Shown here: positions 1 to 9,596 of the stretch, in pieces | How the letters are laid out: each line of letters begins with the position of its first letter | Numbering within the stretch: the stretch's first letter is position 1 | NCBI RefSeq assembly: GCF_032854445.1 | Contig: NW_027018544.1 | Span: forward strand, 1 to 16,348 | Direction of reading: 5' to 3' | Source: Liolophura sinensis | Taxonomy: Eukaryota > Mollusca > Polyplacophora > Chitonida > Chitonidae | DNA: 16,348 nt | Program-made: the position numbers and the translations under genes | The notes under the pieces: model-generated | Told to the model about the DNA's origin: nothing | The model's database searches: none | What the model saw: the letters and a program-made list of their open reading frames with translations, nothing else

Positions 1-552
1 TTCGGTAGCCCAGAAGATGTCAAATCTTTGGGCCAAGCCCATTTAACTCACCCAGCAAATGTCTTACTTCTAAGTCGAAGATTAAACTTAATCTCTTTAT
101 CTACATGTAGAAAAACCACACCATTTTTATATAAAAACCACAAGGTACTTGATACAGTCTGCTGTAAAAAGTACAATTGAACACTGACCCACATCAATAA
201 GGTGCCAAAAGATGCGCAATTGGGTCCAGGCATCTCCAGGTGTTGAAAAATTGGAAATTTCCTTGGTTTCCATGGAGTAAGAGCCGTTGCTGGGCACGTG
301 ATTTTGACATAAATGTTCATTCAATTATTGTGCTACAGCCAAAAGTATTGGTCGGAGAGCAACGCGGTTTGCACCATTCGATTTCTCGTCACAAAATACG
401 TCGGATTAGCCTCTTACCAGCAGCATTGGAACATTTTTTCCACTTTTGGATTTTTGCCTGGTCCTTTTGCTAATTGAAATCGGCTACAAGTACTATGTAC
501 AATCGCGACTGGTCATTACTATATTCAACTTTTGATTATAAGTTATGTGCCC
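1..552. repeat. Monomer U1 (552 bp)
   Basis: Code alpha/cca/G/G. It has four extra bases relative to 548: GATTAAAC (+1), GGGTCCAGG (+1) and CAATTATTGTGCTACAG (+2). It shares GTTCATTC and CTACAAGTAC with U7. The left end is the window edge and the phase is arbitrary. Confidence 0.9.
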
Positions 553-1099
553 TTCGGTAGCCCAGAAGATGTCAAATCTTTGGGCCAAGCCCATTTAACT
601 CACCCAGCAAATGTCTCTTCTAAGTCGAAGATAAACTCAATGTCTTTATCTACATGTAGAAAAACCACACCATTTTTATATAAAAAACACAATGTACTTG
701 ATACAGTCTGCTGTAAAAAGTACAATTGAACACTGACCCACATCAATAAGGTGCCAAAAGATGCGCAATTGGGTCAGGCATCTCCAGGTGTTGAAAAATT
801 GCAAATTTCCTTGGTTTCCATGGAGTAAGAGCCGTTGCTGGGCACGTGATTTTGACATAAATGATCATTCAATTGTGGCTACAGCCAAAAGTATTGGTCG
901 GAGAGCAACGCGGTTTGCACCATTCGATTTCTCGTCACAAAATACGTCGGATTAGCCTCTTACCAGCAGCATTGGAACATTTTTTCCACTTTTGGATTTT
1001 TGCCTGGTCCTTTTGCTAATTGAAATCGGCTACATGTACTATGTACAATCGCGACTGGTCATTACTATATTCAACTTTTGATTATAAGTTATGTGCCCC
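553..1099. repeat. Monomer U2 (547 bp)
   Basis: Code beta/aca/G/C with GATCATTC. A 2-bp loss gives GTCTCTTCTAAG, and one extra C at the right end gives GTGCCCCTTCGG. CACAATGTAC replaces the usual CACAAGGTAC. It is the counterpart of U8. Confidence 0.9.
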
Positions 1100-1646
1100 T
1101 TCGGTAGCCCAGAAGACGTCAAATCTTTGGGCCAAGCCCATTTAACTCACCCAGCAAATGTCTTACTTCTAAGTCGAAGATAACTCAATGTCTTTATCTA
1201 CATGTAGAAAAACCACACCATTTTTATATAAAAAACACAAGGTACTTGATACAGTCTGCTGTAAAAAGTACAATTGAACACTGACCCACATCAATAAGGT
1301 GCCAAAAGATGCGCAATTGGGTCAGGCATCTCCAGCTGTTGAAAAATTGGAAATTTCCTTGGTTTCCATGGAGTAAGAGCCGTTGCTGGGCACGTGATTT
1401 TGACATAAATGATGATTCAATTGTGGCTACAGCCAAAAGTATTGGTCGGAGAGCAACGCGGTTTGCACCATTCGATTTCTCGTCACAAAATACGTCGGAT
1501 TAGCCTCTTACCAGCAGCATTGGAACATTTTTTCCACTTTTGGATTTTTGCCTGGTCCTTTTGCTAATTGAAATCGGCTACATGTACTATGTACAATCGC
1601 GACTGGTCATTACTATATTCAACTTTTGATTATAAGTTATGTGCCC
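1100..1646. repeat. Monomer U3 (547 bp)
   Basis: Code beta/aca/C/G with AGAAGACGTC near the left end. One A is missing in GAAGATAACTC. The C/G combination at sites D and E is the rarest of the four, shared only with U10 and U13. Confidence 0.9.
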
Positions 1647-2195
1647 TTCGGTAGCCCAGAAGATGTCAAATCTTTGGGCCAAGCCCATTTAACTCACCCA
1701 GCAAATGTCTTACTTCTAAGTCGAAGATAAACTTAATCTCTTTATCTACATGTAGAAAAACCACACCATTTTTATATAAAAACCACAAGGTACTTGATAC
1801 AGTCTGCTGTAAAAAGTACAATTGAACACTGACCCACATCAATAAGGTGCCAAAAGATGCGCAATTGGGTCAGGCATCTCCAGCTGTTGAAAAATTGCAA
1901 ATTTCCTTGGTTTCCATGGAGTAAGAGCCGTTGCTGGGCACGTGATTTTGACATAAATGATCATTCAATTGTGGCTACAGCCAAAAGTATTGGTCGGAGA
2001 GCAACGCGGTTTGCACCATTCGATTTCTCGTCACAAAATACGTCGGATTAGCCTCTTACCAGCAGCATTGGAACATTTTTTCCACTTTTGGATATTTGCC
2101 TGGTCCTTTTGCTAATTGAAAATCGGCTACATGTACTATGTACAATCGCGACTGGTCATTACTATATTCATCTTTTGATTATAAGTTATGTGCCC
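1647..2195. repeat. Monomer U4 (549 bp)
   Basis: Code alpha/cca/C/C with GATCATTC. It has GGATATTTGCC, shared only with U15, and TATTCATCTTTTG, shared only with the right part of U9. One extra A gives GAAAATCGG. Confidence 0.9.
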
Positions 2196-2745
2196 TTCGG
2201 TAAGCCCAGAAGATGTCAAATCTTTGGGCCAAGCCCATTTAACTCACCCAGCAAATGTCTTACTTCTAAGTCGAAGATAAACTTAATCTCTTTATCTACA
2301 TGTAGAAAAACCACACCATTTTTATATAAAAACCACAAGGTACTTGATACAGTCTGCTGTAAAAAGTACAATTGAACACTGACCCACATCAATAAGGTGC
2401 CAAAAGATGCGCAATTGGGTCAGGCATCTCCAGGTGTTGAAAAATTGGAAATTTCCTTGGTTTCCATGGAGTAAGAGCCGTTGCTGGGCACGTGATTTTG
2501 ACATAAATGATGATTCAATTGTGGCTACAGCCAAAAGTATTGGTCGGAGAGCAGCGCGGTTTGCACCATTCGATTTCTCGTCACAAAATACATCGGATTA
2601 GCCTCTTACCAGCAGCATTGGAACATTTTTTTCCACTTTTGGATTTTTGCCTGGTCCTTTTGCTAATTGAAATCGGCTACATGTACTATGTACCATCGCG
2701 ACTGGTCATTACTATATTCAACTTTTGATTATAAGTTATGTGCCC
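2196..2745. repeat. Monomer U5 (550 bp)
   Basis: Code alpha/cca/G/G. It has an extra A in the boundary motif (GGTAAGCCC) and an extra T in the T run near 2630. GAGCAGCGCGG, ATACATCGG and GTACCATCG are all shared with U10. Confidence 0.9.
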
Positions 2746-3295
2746 TTCGGTAGCCCAGAAGATGTCAAATCTTTGGGCCAAGCCCATTTAACTCACCCAG
2801 CAAATGTCTTACTTCTAAGTCGAAGATAAACTCAATGTCTTTATCTACATGTAGAAAAACCACACCATTTTTATATAAAAAACACAAGGGTACTTGATAC
2901 AGTCTGCTGTTTAAAAGTACAATTGAACACTGACCCACATCAATAAGGTGCCAAAAGATGCGCAATTGGGTCAGGCATCTCCAGCTGTTGAAAAATTGCA
3001 AATTTCCTTGGTTTCCATGGAGTAAGAGCCGTTGCTGGGCACGTGATTTTGACATAAATGATGATTCAATTGTGGCTACAGCCAAAAGTATTGGTCGGAG
3101 AGCAACGCGGCTTGCACCATTCGATTTCTCGTCACAAAATACGTCGGATTAGCCTCTTACCAGCAGCATTGGAACATTTTTTCCACTTTTGGATTTTTGC
3201 CTGGTCCTTTTGCTAATTGAAATCGGCTACATGTACTATGTACAATCGCGACTGGTCATTACTATATTCAACTTTTGATTATAAGTTATGTGCCC
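2746..3295. repeat. Monomer U6 (550 bp)
   Basis: Code beta/aca/C/C. It has an extra G (CACAAGGGTAC) and CTGTTTAAAAGTAC. GCGGCTTGCACC is shared only with U11. Confidence 0.9.
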
Positions 3296-3845
3296 TTCGG
3301 TAGCCCAGAAGATGTCAAATCTTTGGGCCAAGCCCATTTAACTCACCCAGCAAATGTCTTACTTCTAAGTCGAAGATATAACTTAATCTCTTTATCTACA
3401 TGTAGAAAAACCACACCATTTTTATATAAAAACCACAAGGTACTTGATACAGTCTGCTGTAAAAAGTACAATTGAACACTGACCCACATCAATAAGGTGC
3501 CAAAAGATGCGCAATTGGGTCAGGCATCTCCAGGTGTTGAAAAATTGGAAATTTTCCTTGGTTTCCATGGAGTAAGAGCCGTTGCTGGGCACGTGATTTT
3601 GACATAAATGTTCATTCAATTGTGGCTACAGCCAAAAGTATTGGTCGGAGAGCAACGCGGTTTGCACCATTCGATTTCTCGTCACAAAATACGTCGGATT
3701 AGCCTCTTACCAGCAGCATTGGAACATTTTTTCCACTTTTGGATTTTTGCCTGGTCCTTTTGCTAATTGAAATCGGCTACAAGTACTATGTACAATCGCG
3801 ACTGGTCATTACTATATTCAACTTTTGATTATAAGTTATGTGCCC
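3296..3845. repeat. Monomer U7 (550 bp)
   Basis: Code alpha/cca/G/G with GTTCATTC and CTACAAGTAC, as in U1. It has two extra bases: GATATAAC and GGAAATTTTCC. Confidence 0.9.
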
Positions 3846-4391
3846 TTCGGTAGCCCAGAAGATGTCAAATCTTGGGCCAAGCCCATTTTAACTCACCCAG
3901 CAAATGTCTTACTTCTAAGTCGAAGATAAACTCAATGTCTTTATCTACATGTAGAAAAACCACACCATTTTTATATAAAAAACAAAAGGTACTTGATACA
4001 GTCTGCTGTAAAAAGTACAATTGAACACTGACCCACATCAATAAGGTGCCAAAAGATGCGCAATTGGGTCAGGCATCTCCAGGTGTTGAAAAATTGCAGA
4101 TTTCCTTGGTTTCCATGGAGTAAGAGCCGTTGCTGGGCACGTGATTTTGACATAAATGATCATTCAATTGTGGCTACAGCCAAAAGTATTGGTCGGAGAG
4201 CAACGCGGTTTGCACCATTCGATTTCTCGTCACAAAATACGTCGGATTAGCCTCTTACCAGCAGCATTGGAACATTTTTCCACTTTTGGATTTTGCCTGG
4301 TCCTTTTGCTAATTGAAATCGGCTACATGTACTATGTACAATCGCGACTGGTCATTACTATATTCAACTTTTGATTATAAGTTATGTGCCC
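3846..4391. repeat. Monomer U8 (546 bp)
   Basis: Code beta/aca/G/C with GATCATTC, as in U2. It carries four single-base indels (AATCTTGGGCC, CCATTTTAAC, ACATTTTTCC and GGATTTTGCC), the most of any unit. Private substitutions include AACAAAAGGT and TTGCAGATTT. Confidence 0.9.
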
Positions 4392-5212
4392 TTCGGTAGC
4401 CCAGAAGACGTCAAATCTTTGGGCCAAGCCCATTTAACTCACCCAGCAAATGTCTTACTTCTAAGTCGAAGATAAACTTAATCTCTTTATCTACATGTAG
4501 AAAAACCACACCATTTTTATATAAAAAACACAAGGTACTTGATACAGTCTGCTGTAAAAAGTACAATTGAACACTGACCCACATCAATAAGGTGCCAAAA
4601 GATGCGCAATTGGGTCAGGCATCTCCAGGTGTTGAAAAATTGGAAATTTCCTTGGTTTCCATGGAGTAAGAGCCGTTGCTGGGCACGTGATTTTGACATA
4701 AATGATGATTCAATTGTGGCTACAGCCAAAAGTATTGGTCGGAGAGCAACTTAATCTCTTTATCTACATGTAGAAAAACCACACCATTTTTATATAAAAA
4801 CCACAAGGTACTTGATACAGTCTGCTGTAAAAAGTACAATTGAACACTGACCCACATCAATAAGGTGCCAAAAGATGCGCAATTGGGTCAGGCATCTCCA
4901 GCTGTTGAAAAATTGCAAATTTCCTTGGTTTCCATGGAGTAAGAGCCGTTGCTGGGCACGTGATTTTGACATAAATGATGATTCAATTGTGGCTACAGCC
5001 AAAAGTATTGGTCGGAGAGCAACGCGGTTTGCACCATTCGATTTCTCGTCACAAAATACGTCGGATTAGCCTCTTACCAGCAGCATTGGAACATTTTTTC
5101 CACTTTTGGATTTTTGCCTGGTCCTTTTGCTAATTGAAATCGGCTACATGTACTATGTACAATCGCGACTGGTCATTACTATATTCATCTTTTGATTATA
5201 AGTTATGTGCCC
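4392..5212. repeat. Fused monomer U9 (821 bp), 275-bp deletion at 4750/4751
   Basis: The unit runs normally from 4392 to 4750 (monomer positions 1-359, code alpha/aca/G/G, AGAAGACGTC). It then jumps to monomer position 87 and continues to 5212 (code alpha/cca/C/C, TATTCATCTTTTG). Monomer positions 360-548 of one unit and 1-86 of the next are missing, 275 bp in all. The junction reads GAGAGCAACTTAATCTC, with AAC shared by both parents. Confidence 0.93.
4748..4753. other. Deletion junction between two monomers
   Basis: The left parent would continue AACGCGG, while the right parent reads GATAAACTTAATC. Only the 3 bp AAC is common, so this is a junction at near-absent homology, unlike the in-register exchanges expected between tandem repeats. 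Confidence 0.88.
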
Positions 5213-5240
5213 TTCGGTAGCCCAGAAGATGTCAAATCTT

Positions 5241-5253
5241 TGGGCCAAGCCCA
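5241..5253. other. Short hairpin sequence TGGGC-CAA-GCCCA, one per monomer
   Basis: A perfect 5-bp stem with a 3-base loop lies at monomer positions 29-41. The example given is in U10, and it recurs in every unit. U8 has lost one T just before it. No function can be assigned from sequence. Confidence 0.75.
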
Positions 5254-5310
5254 TTTAACTCACCCAGCAAATGTCTTACTTCTAAGTCGAAGATAAACTT
5301 AATCTCTTTA

Positions 5311-5322
5311 TCTACATGTAGA
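5311..5322. other. Perfect 12-bp palindrome TCTACATGTAGA, one per monomer
   Basis: Lies at monomer positions 99-110 and is its own reverse complement. It is kept in almost all units. U21 and U26 keep only the inner 10 bp (last A changed to G) and U28 has CATGTTGA. A second TACATGTA core occurs at monomer positions 481-488 (5693-5700 here). It could be a protein-binding dyad, but there is no direct evidence. Confidence 0.8.
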
Positions 5323-5334
5323 AAAACCACACCA

Positions 5335-5348
5335 TTTTTATATAAAAA
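5335..5348. promoter_or_regulatory. TATA-like 14-bp palindrome TTTTTATATAAAAA, one per monomer
   Basis: Lies at monomer positions 123-136, 12 bp after the TCTACATGTAGA palindrome. It is self-complementary and contains TATATAAA, a match to the eukaryotic TATA-box consensus, so a promoter could face either way. In aca-type units the A run is six long, and U11 has a six-T arm as well. Arms are damaged in U27 and U28. Promoter activity is inference; short AT-rich matches also arise by chance. Confidence 0.4.
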
Positions 5349-5504
5349 CCACAAGGTACTTGATACAGTCTGCTGTAAAAAGTACAATTGAACACTGACC
5401 CACATCAATAAGGTGCCAAAAGATGCGCAATTGGGTCAGGCATCTCCAGCTGTTGAAAAATTGGAAATTTCCTTGGTTTCCATGGAGTAAGAGCCGTTGC
5501 TGGG

Positions 5505-5510
5505 CACGTG
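5505..5510. promoter_or_regulatory. CACGTG palindrome (E-box match), one per monomer
   Basis: Lies at monomer positions 293-298 and is present in all units I checked, including the diverged U28. It matches the canonical E-box bound by bHLH factors. Site D upstream (CAGGTG or CAGCTG) is also an E-box core in either state. Six-base matches are weak evidence of function. Confidence 0.25.
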
Positions 5511-5760
5511 ATTTTGACATAAATGATGATTCAATTGTGGCTACAGCCAAAAGTATTGGTCGGAGAGCAGCGCGGTTTGCACCATTCGATTTCTCGTCAC
5601 AAAATACATCGGATTAGCCTCTTACCAGCAGCATTGGAACATTTTTTCCACTTTTGGATTTTTGCCTGGTCCTTTTGCTAATTGAAATCGGCTACATGTA
5701 CTATGTACCATCGCGACTGGTCATTACTATATTCAACTTTTGATTATAAGTTATGTGCCC

Positions 5761-6309
5761 TTCGGTAGCCCAGAAGATGTCAAATCTTTGGGCCAAGCCC
5801 ATTTAACTCACCCAGCAAATGTCTTACTTCTAAGTCGAAGATAAACTCAATGTCTTTATCTACATGTAGAAAAACCACACCATTTTTTATATAAAAAACA
5901 CAAGGTACTTGATACAGTCTGCTGTTAAAAGTACAATTGAACACTGACCCACATCAATAAGGTGCCAAAAGATGCGCAATTGGGTCAGGCATCTCCAGCT
6001 GTTGAAAAATTGCAAATTTCCTTGGTTTCCATGGAGTAAGAGCCGTTGCTGGGCACGTGATTTTGACATAAATGATGATTCAATTGTGGCTACAGCCAAA
6101 AGTATTGGTCGGAGAGCAACGCGGCTTGCACCATTCGATTTCTCGTCACAAAATACGTCGGATTAGCCTCTTACCAGCAGCATTGGAACATTTTTTCCAC
6201 TTTTGGATTTTTGCTTGGTCCTTTTGCTAATTGAAATCGGCTACATGTACTATGTACAATCGCGACTGGTCATTACTATATTCAACTTTTGATTATAAGT
6301 TATGTGCCC
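5761..6309. repeat. Monomer U11 (549 bp)
   Basis: Code beta/aca/C/C with GCGGCTTGCACC and CTGTTAAAAGTAC, as in U6. One extra T lengthens the TATA palindrome to 16 bp (six T, ATAT, six A). It also has a private TTGCTTGGTCC. Confidence 0.92.
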
Positions 6310-6856
6310 TTCGGTAGCCCAGAAGATGTCAAATCTTTGGGCCAAGCCCATTTAACTCACCCAGCAAATGTCTTACTTCTAAGTCGAAGATAAACTCAAT
6401 GTCTTTATCTACATGTAGAAAAACCACACCATTTTTATATAAAAAACACAAGGTACTTGATACAGTCTGCTGTAAAAAGTACAATTGAACACTGACCCAC
6501 ATCAATAAGGTGCCAAAAGATGCGCAATTGGGTCAGGCATCTCCAGCTGTTGAAAAATTGCAAATTTCCTTGGTTTCCATGGAGTAAGAGCCGTTGCTGG
6601 GCACGTGATTTTGACATAAATGATGATTCAATTGTGGCTACAGCCAAAAGTATTGGTCGGAGAGCAACGCGGTTTGCACCATTCGATTTCTCGTCACAAA
6701 ATACGTCGGATTAGCCTCTTACCAGCACGATTGGAGCATTTTTTTACTTTTGGATTTTTGCCTGGTCCTTTTGCTAATTGAAATCGGCTACATGTACTAT
6801 GTACCATCGCGACTGGTCATTACTATATTCAACTTTTGATTATAAGTTATGTGCCC
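6310..6856. repeat. Monomer U12 (547 bp), variant-J subtype
   Basis: Code beta/aca/C/C. It carries the linked variant AGCACGATTGGAGC with a T run of 7 before ACTTTT, and GTACCATCG. U17, five units away, has both features too. Confidence 0.92.
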
Positions 6857-7404
6857 TTCGGTAGCCCAGAAGACGTCAAATCTTTGGGCCAAGCCCATTT
6901 AACTCACCCAGCAAATGTCTTACTTCTAAGTCGAAGATAAACTCAATGTCTTTATCTACATGTAGAAAAACCACACCATTTTTATATAAAAAACACAAGG
7001 TACTTGATACAGTCTGCTGTAAAAAGTACAATTGAACACTGACCCACATCAATAAGGTGCCAAAAGATGCGCAATTGGGCCAGGCATCTCCAGCTGTTGA
7101 AAAATTGGAAATTTCCTTGGTTTCCATGGAGTAAGAGCCGTTGCTGGGCACGTGATTTTGACATAAATGATGATTCAATTGTGGCTACAGCCAAAAGTAT
7201 TGGTCGGAGAGCAGCGCGGTTTGCACCATTCGATTTCTCGTCACAAAATACGTCGGATTAGCCTCTTACCAGCACGATTGGAGCATTTTTTTTACTTTTG
7301 GATTTTTGCCTGGTCCTTTTGCTAATTGAAATCGGCTACATGTACTATGTACAATCGCGACTGGTCATTACTATATTCAACTTTTGATTATAAGTTATGT
7401 GCCC
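6857..7404. repeat. Monomer U13 (548 bp), variant-J subtype
   Basis: Code beta/aca/C/G with AGAAGACGTC, TTGGGCCAGG, GAGCAGCGCGG and AGCACGATTGGAGC. Its right part, 7176-7404, appears identical to 15520-15748, making this subtype the likely source type for the right part of U28. Confidence 0.92.
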
Positions 7405-7952
7405 TTCGGTAGCCCAGAAGACGTCAAATCTTTGGGCCAAGCCCATTTAACTCACCCAGCAAATGTCTTACTTCTAAGTCGAAGATAATCTCAATGTCTT
7501 TATCTACATGTAGAAAAACCACACCATTTTTATATAAAAAACACAAGGTACTTGATACAGTCTGCTGTAAAAAGTACAATTGAACACTGACCCACATCAA
7601 TAAGGTGCCAAAAGATGCGCAATTGGGCCAGGCATCTCCAGGTGTTGAAAAATTGCAAATTTCCTTGGTTTCCATGGAGTAAGAGCCGTTGCTGGGCACG
7701 TGATTTTGACATAATTGATGATTCAATTGTGGCTACAGCCAAAAGTATTGGTCGGAGAGCAACGCGGTTTGCACCATTCGATTTCTCGTCACAAAATACG
7801 TCGGATTAGCCTCTTACCAGCAGCATTGGAACATTTTTTCCACTTTTGGATTTTTGCCTGGTCCTTTTGCTAATTGAAATCGGCTACATGTACTATGTAC
7901 AATCGCGACTGGTCATTACTATATTCAACTTTTGATTATAAGTTATGTGCCC
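7405..7952. repeat. Monomer U14 (548 bp)
   Basis: Code beta/aca/G/C with AGAAGACGTC and TTGGGCCAGG. Private changes are GATAATCTCAATG and ACATAATTGATG. Confidence 0.92.
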
Positions 7953-8500
7953 TTCGGTAGCCCAGAAGATGTCAAATCTTTGGGCCAAGCCCATTTAACT
8001 CACCCAGCAAATGTCTTACTTCTAAGTCGAAGATAAACTTAATCTCTTTATCTACATGTAGAAAAACCACACCATTTTTATATAAAAACCACAAGGTACT
8101 TGATACAGTCTGCTGTAAAAAGTACAATTGAACACTGACCCACATCAATAAGGTGCCAAAAGATGCGCAATTGGGTCAGGCATCTCCAGCTGTTGAAAAA
8201 TTGTAAATTTCCTTGGTTTCCATGGAGTAAGAGCCGTTGCTGGGCACGTGATTTTGACATAAATGATGATTCAATTGTGGCTACAGCCAAAAGTATTGGT
8301 CGGAGAGCAACGCGATTTGCACCATTCGATTTCTCGTCACAAAATACGTCGGATTAGCCTCTTACCAGCAGCATTGGAACATTTTTTCCACTTTTGGATA
8401 TTTGCCTGGTCCTTTTGCTAATTGAAATCGGCTACATGTACTATGTACAATCGCGACTGGTCATTACTATATTCAACTTTTGATTATAAGTTATGTGCCC
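7953..8500. repeat. Monomer U15 (548 bp)
   Basis: Code alpha/cca/C, with T at site E (TTGTAAATTT), the only unit with a third state there. It also has GCGATTTGCACC (private) and GGATATTTGCC (shared with U4). Confidence 0.92.
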
Positions 8501-9048
8501 TTCGGTAGCCCAGAAGATGTCAAATCTTTGGGCCAAGCCCATTTAACTCACCCAGCAAATGTCTTACTTCTAAGTCGAAGATAAACTTAATCTCTTTATC
8601 TACATGTAGAAAAACCACACCATTTTTATATAAAAAACACAAGGTACTTGATACAGTCTGCTGTAAAAAGTACAATTGAACACTGACCCACATCAATAAG
8701 GTGCCAAAAGATGCGCAATTGGGTCAGGCATCTCCAGGTGTTGAAAAATTGGAAATTTCCTTGGTTTCCATGGAGTAAGAGCCGTTGCTGGGCACGTGAT
8801 TTTGACATAAATGATGATTCAATTGTGGCTACAGCCAAAAGTATTGGTCGGAGAGCAACGCGGTTTGCACCATTCGATTTCTCGTCACAAAATACGTCGG
8901 ATTAGCCTCTTACCAGCAGCATTGGAACATTTTTTCCACTTTTGGATTTTTGCCTGGTCCTTTTGCTAATTGAAATCGGCTACATGTACTATGTACAATC
9001 GCGACTGGTCATTACTATATTCAACTTTTGATTATAAGTTATGTGCCC
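8501..9048. repeat. Monomer U16 (548 bp)
   Basis: Code alpha/aca/G/G. I see no private changes, so it is close to a consensus sequence for that code. Confidence 0.92.
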
Positions 9049-9596
9049 TTCGGTAGCCCAGAAGATGTCAAATCTTTGGGCCAAGCCCATTTAACTCACC
9101 CAGCAAATGTCTTACTTCTAAGTCGAAGATAAACTTAATCTCTTTATCTACATGTAGAAAAACCACACCATTTTTATATAAAAACCACAAGGTACTTGAT
9201 ACAGTCTGCTGTAAAAAGTACAATTGAACACTGACCCACATCAATAAGGTGCCAAAAGATGCGCAATTGGGTCAGGCATCTCCAGCTGTTGAAAAATTGC
9301 AAATTTCCTTGGTTTCCATGGAGTAAGAGCCGTTGCTGGGCACGTGATTTTGACATAAATGATGATTCAATTGTGGCTACAGCCAAAAGTATTGGTCGGA
9401 GAGCAACGCGGTTTGCACCATTCGATTTCTCGTCACAAAATACGTCGGATTAGCCTCTTACCAGCACGATTGGAGCATTTTTTTTACTTTTGGATTTTTG
9501 CCTAGTCCCTTTGCTAATTGAAATCGGCTACATGTACTATGTACCATCGCGACTGGTCATTACTATATTCAACTTTTGATTATAAGTTATGTGCCC
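9049..9596. repeat. Monomer U17 (548 bp), variant-J subtype
   Basis: Code alpha/cca/C/C. The right half carries AGCACGATTGGAGC and GTACCATCG, as in U12, while the left half is alpha/cca. This suggests a recombinant. CCTAGTCCCTTTGC is private. Confidence 0.92.

Larger units (their letters stand above)
1..3295. repeat. Six-monomer higher-order repeat, first copy (U1-U6)
   Basis: U1-U6 match U7-U11 in order through private variants. U1 and U7 share GTTCATTCAATT and CTACAAGTACTATG. U2 and U8 share beta/aca/G/C and GATCATTC. U3 and the left part of U9 share AGAAGACGTC. U4 and the right part of U9 share TATTCATCTTTTG, seen nowhere else. U5 and U10 share GAGCAGCGCGG, ATACATCGG and GTACCATCG. U6 and U11 share GCGGCTTGCACC and a T after CTGT. 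This is a higher-order repeat of about 3295 bp; the U3/U9 match is the weakest. Confidence 0.82.
5213..5760. repeat. Monomer U10 (548 bp), used as position reference
   Basis: Code alpha/cca/C/G. It is exactly 548 bp, so I use it for the landmark positions. It carries the U5-type triple GAGCAGCGCGG, ATACATCGG and GTACCATCG. Confidence 0.92.
3296..6309. repeat. Six-monomer higher-order repeat, second copy, shortened (U7-U11)
   Basis: This block carries the same ordered private variants as 1-3295 but is 3014 bp long. Most of the difference is the 275-bp deletion that fuses positions 3 and 4 into one 821-bp unit (U9). The remaining few bases are single-base indels, mostly in U1-U8. Offsets between matched units are 3295 (U1/U7), 3293 (U2/U8), 3292 (U3/U9), then 3017 (U5/U10) and 3015 (U6/U11), as expected if the deletion occurred after the block was duplicated. 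Confidence 0.82.

Noticed and set aside
5223-5260. Internal sub-repeat: AGAAGATGTCAAATCTTTGGG resembling CCAAAAGATGCGCAATTGGG later in the monomer
   Set aside because: The match needs a 4-bp gap and is too short and imperfect to separate from chance. I see no clear internal duplication within the monomer.
5571-5605. Possible tRNA-like B box around ACCATTCGATTTCTCG
   Set aside because: Only the TTCGATT core resembles a T loop. The flanking bases do not form a T stem, and no matching A box or cloverleaf is visible, so neither a tRNA nor a tRNA-derived SINE is supported.
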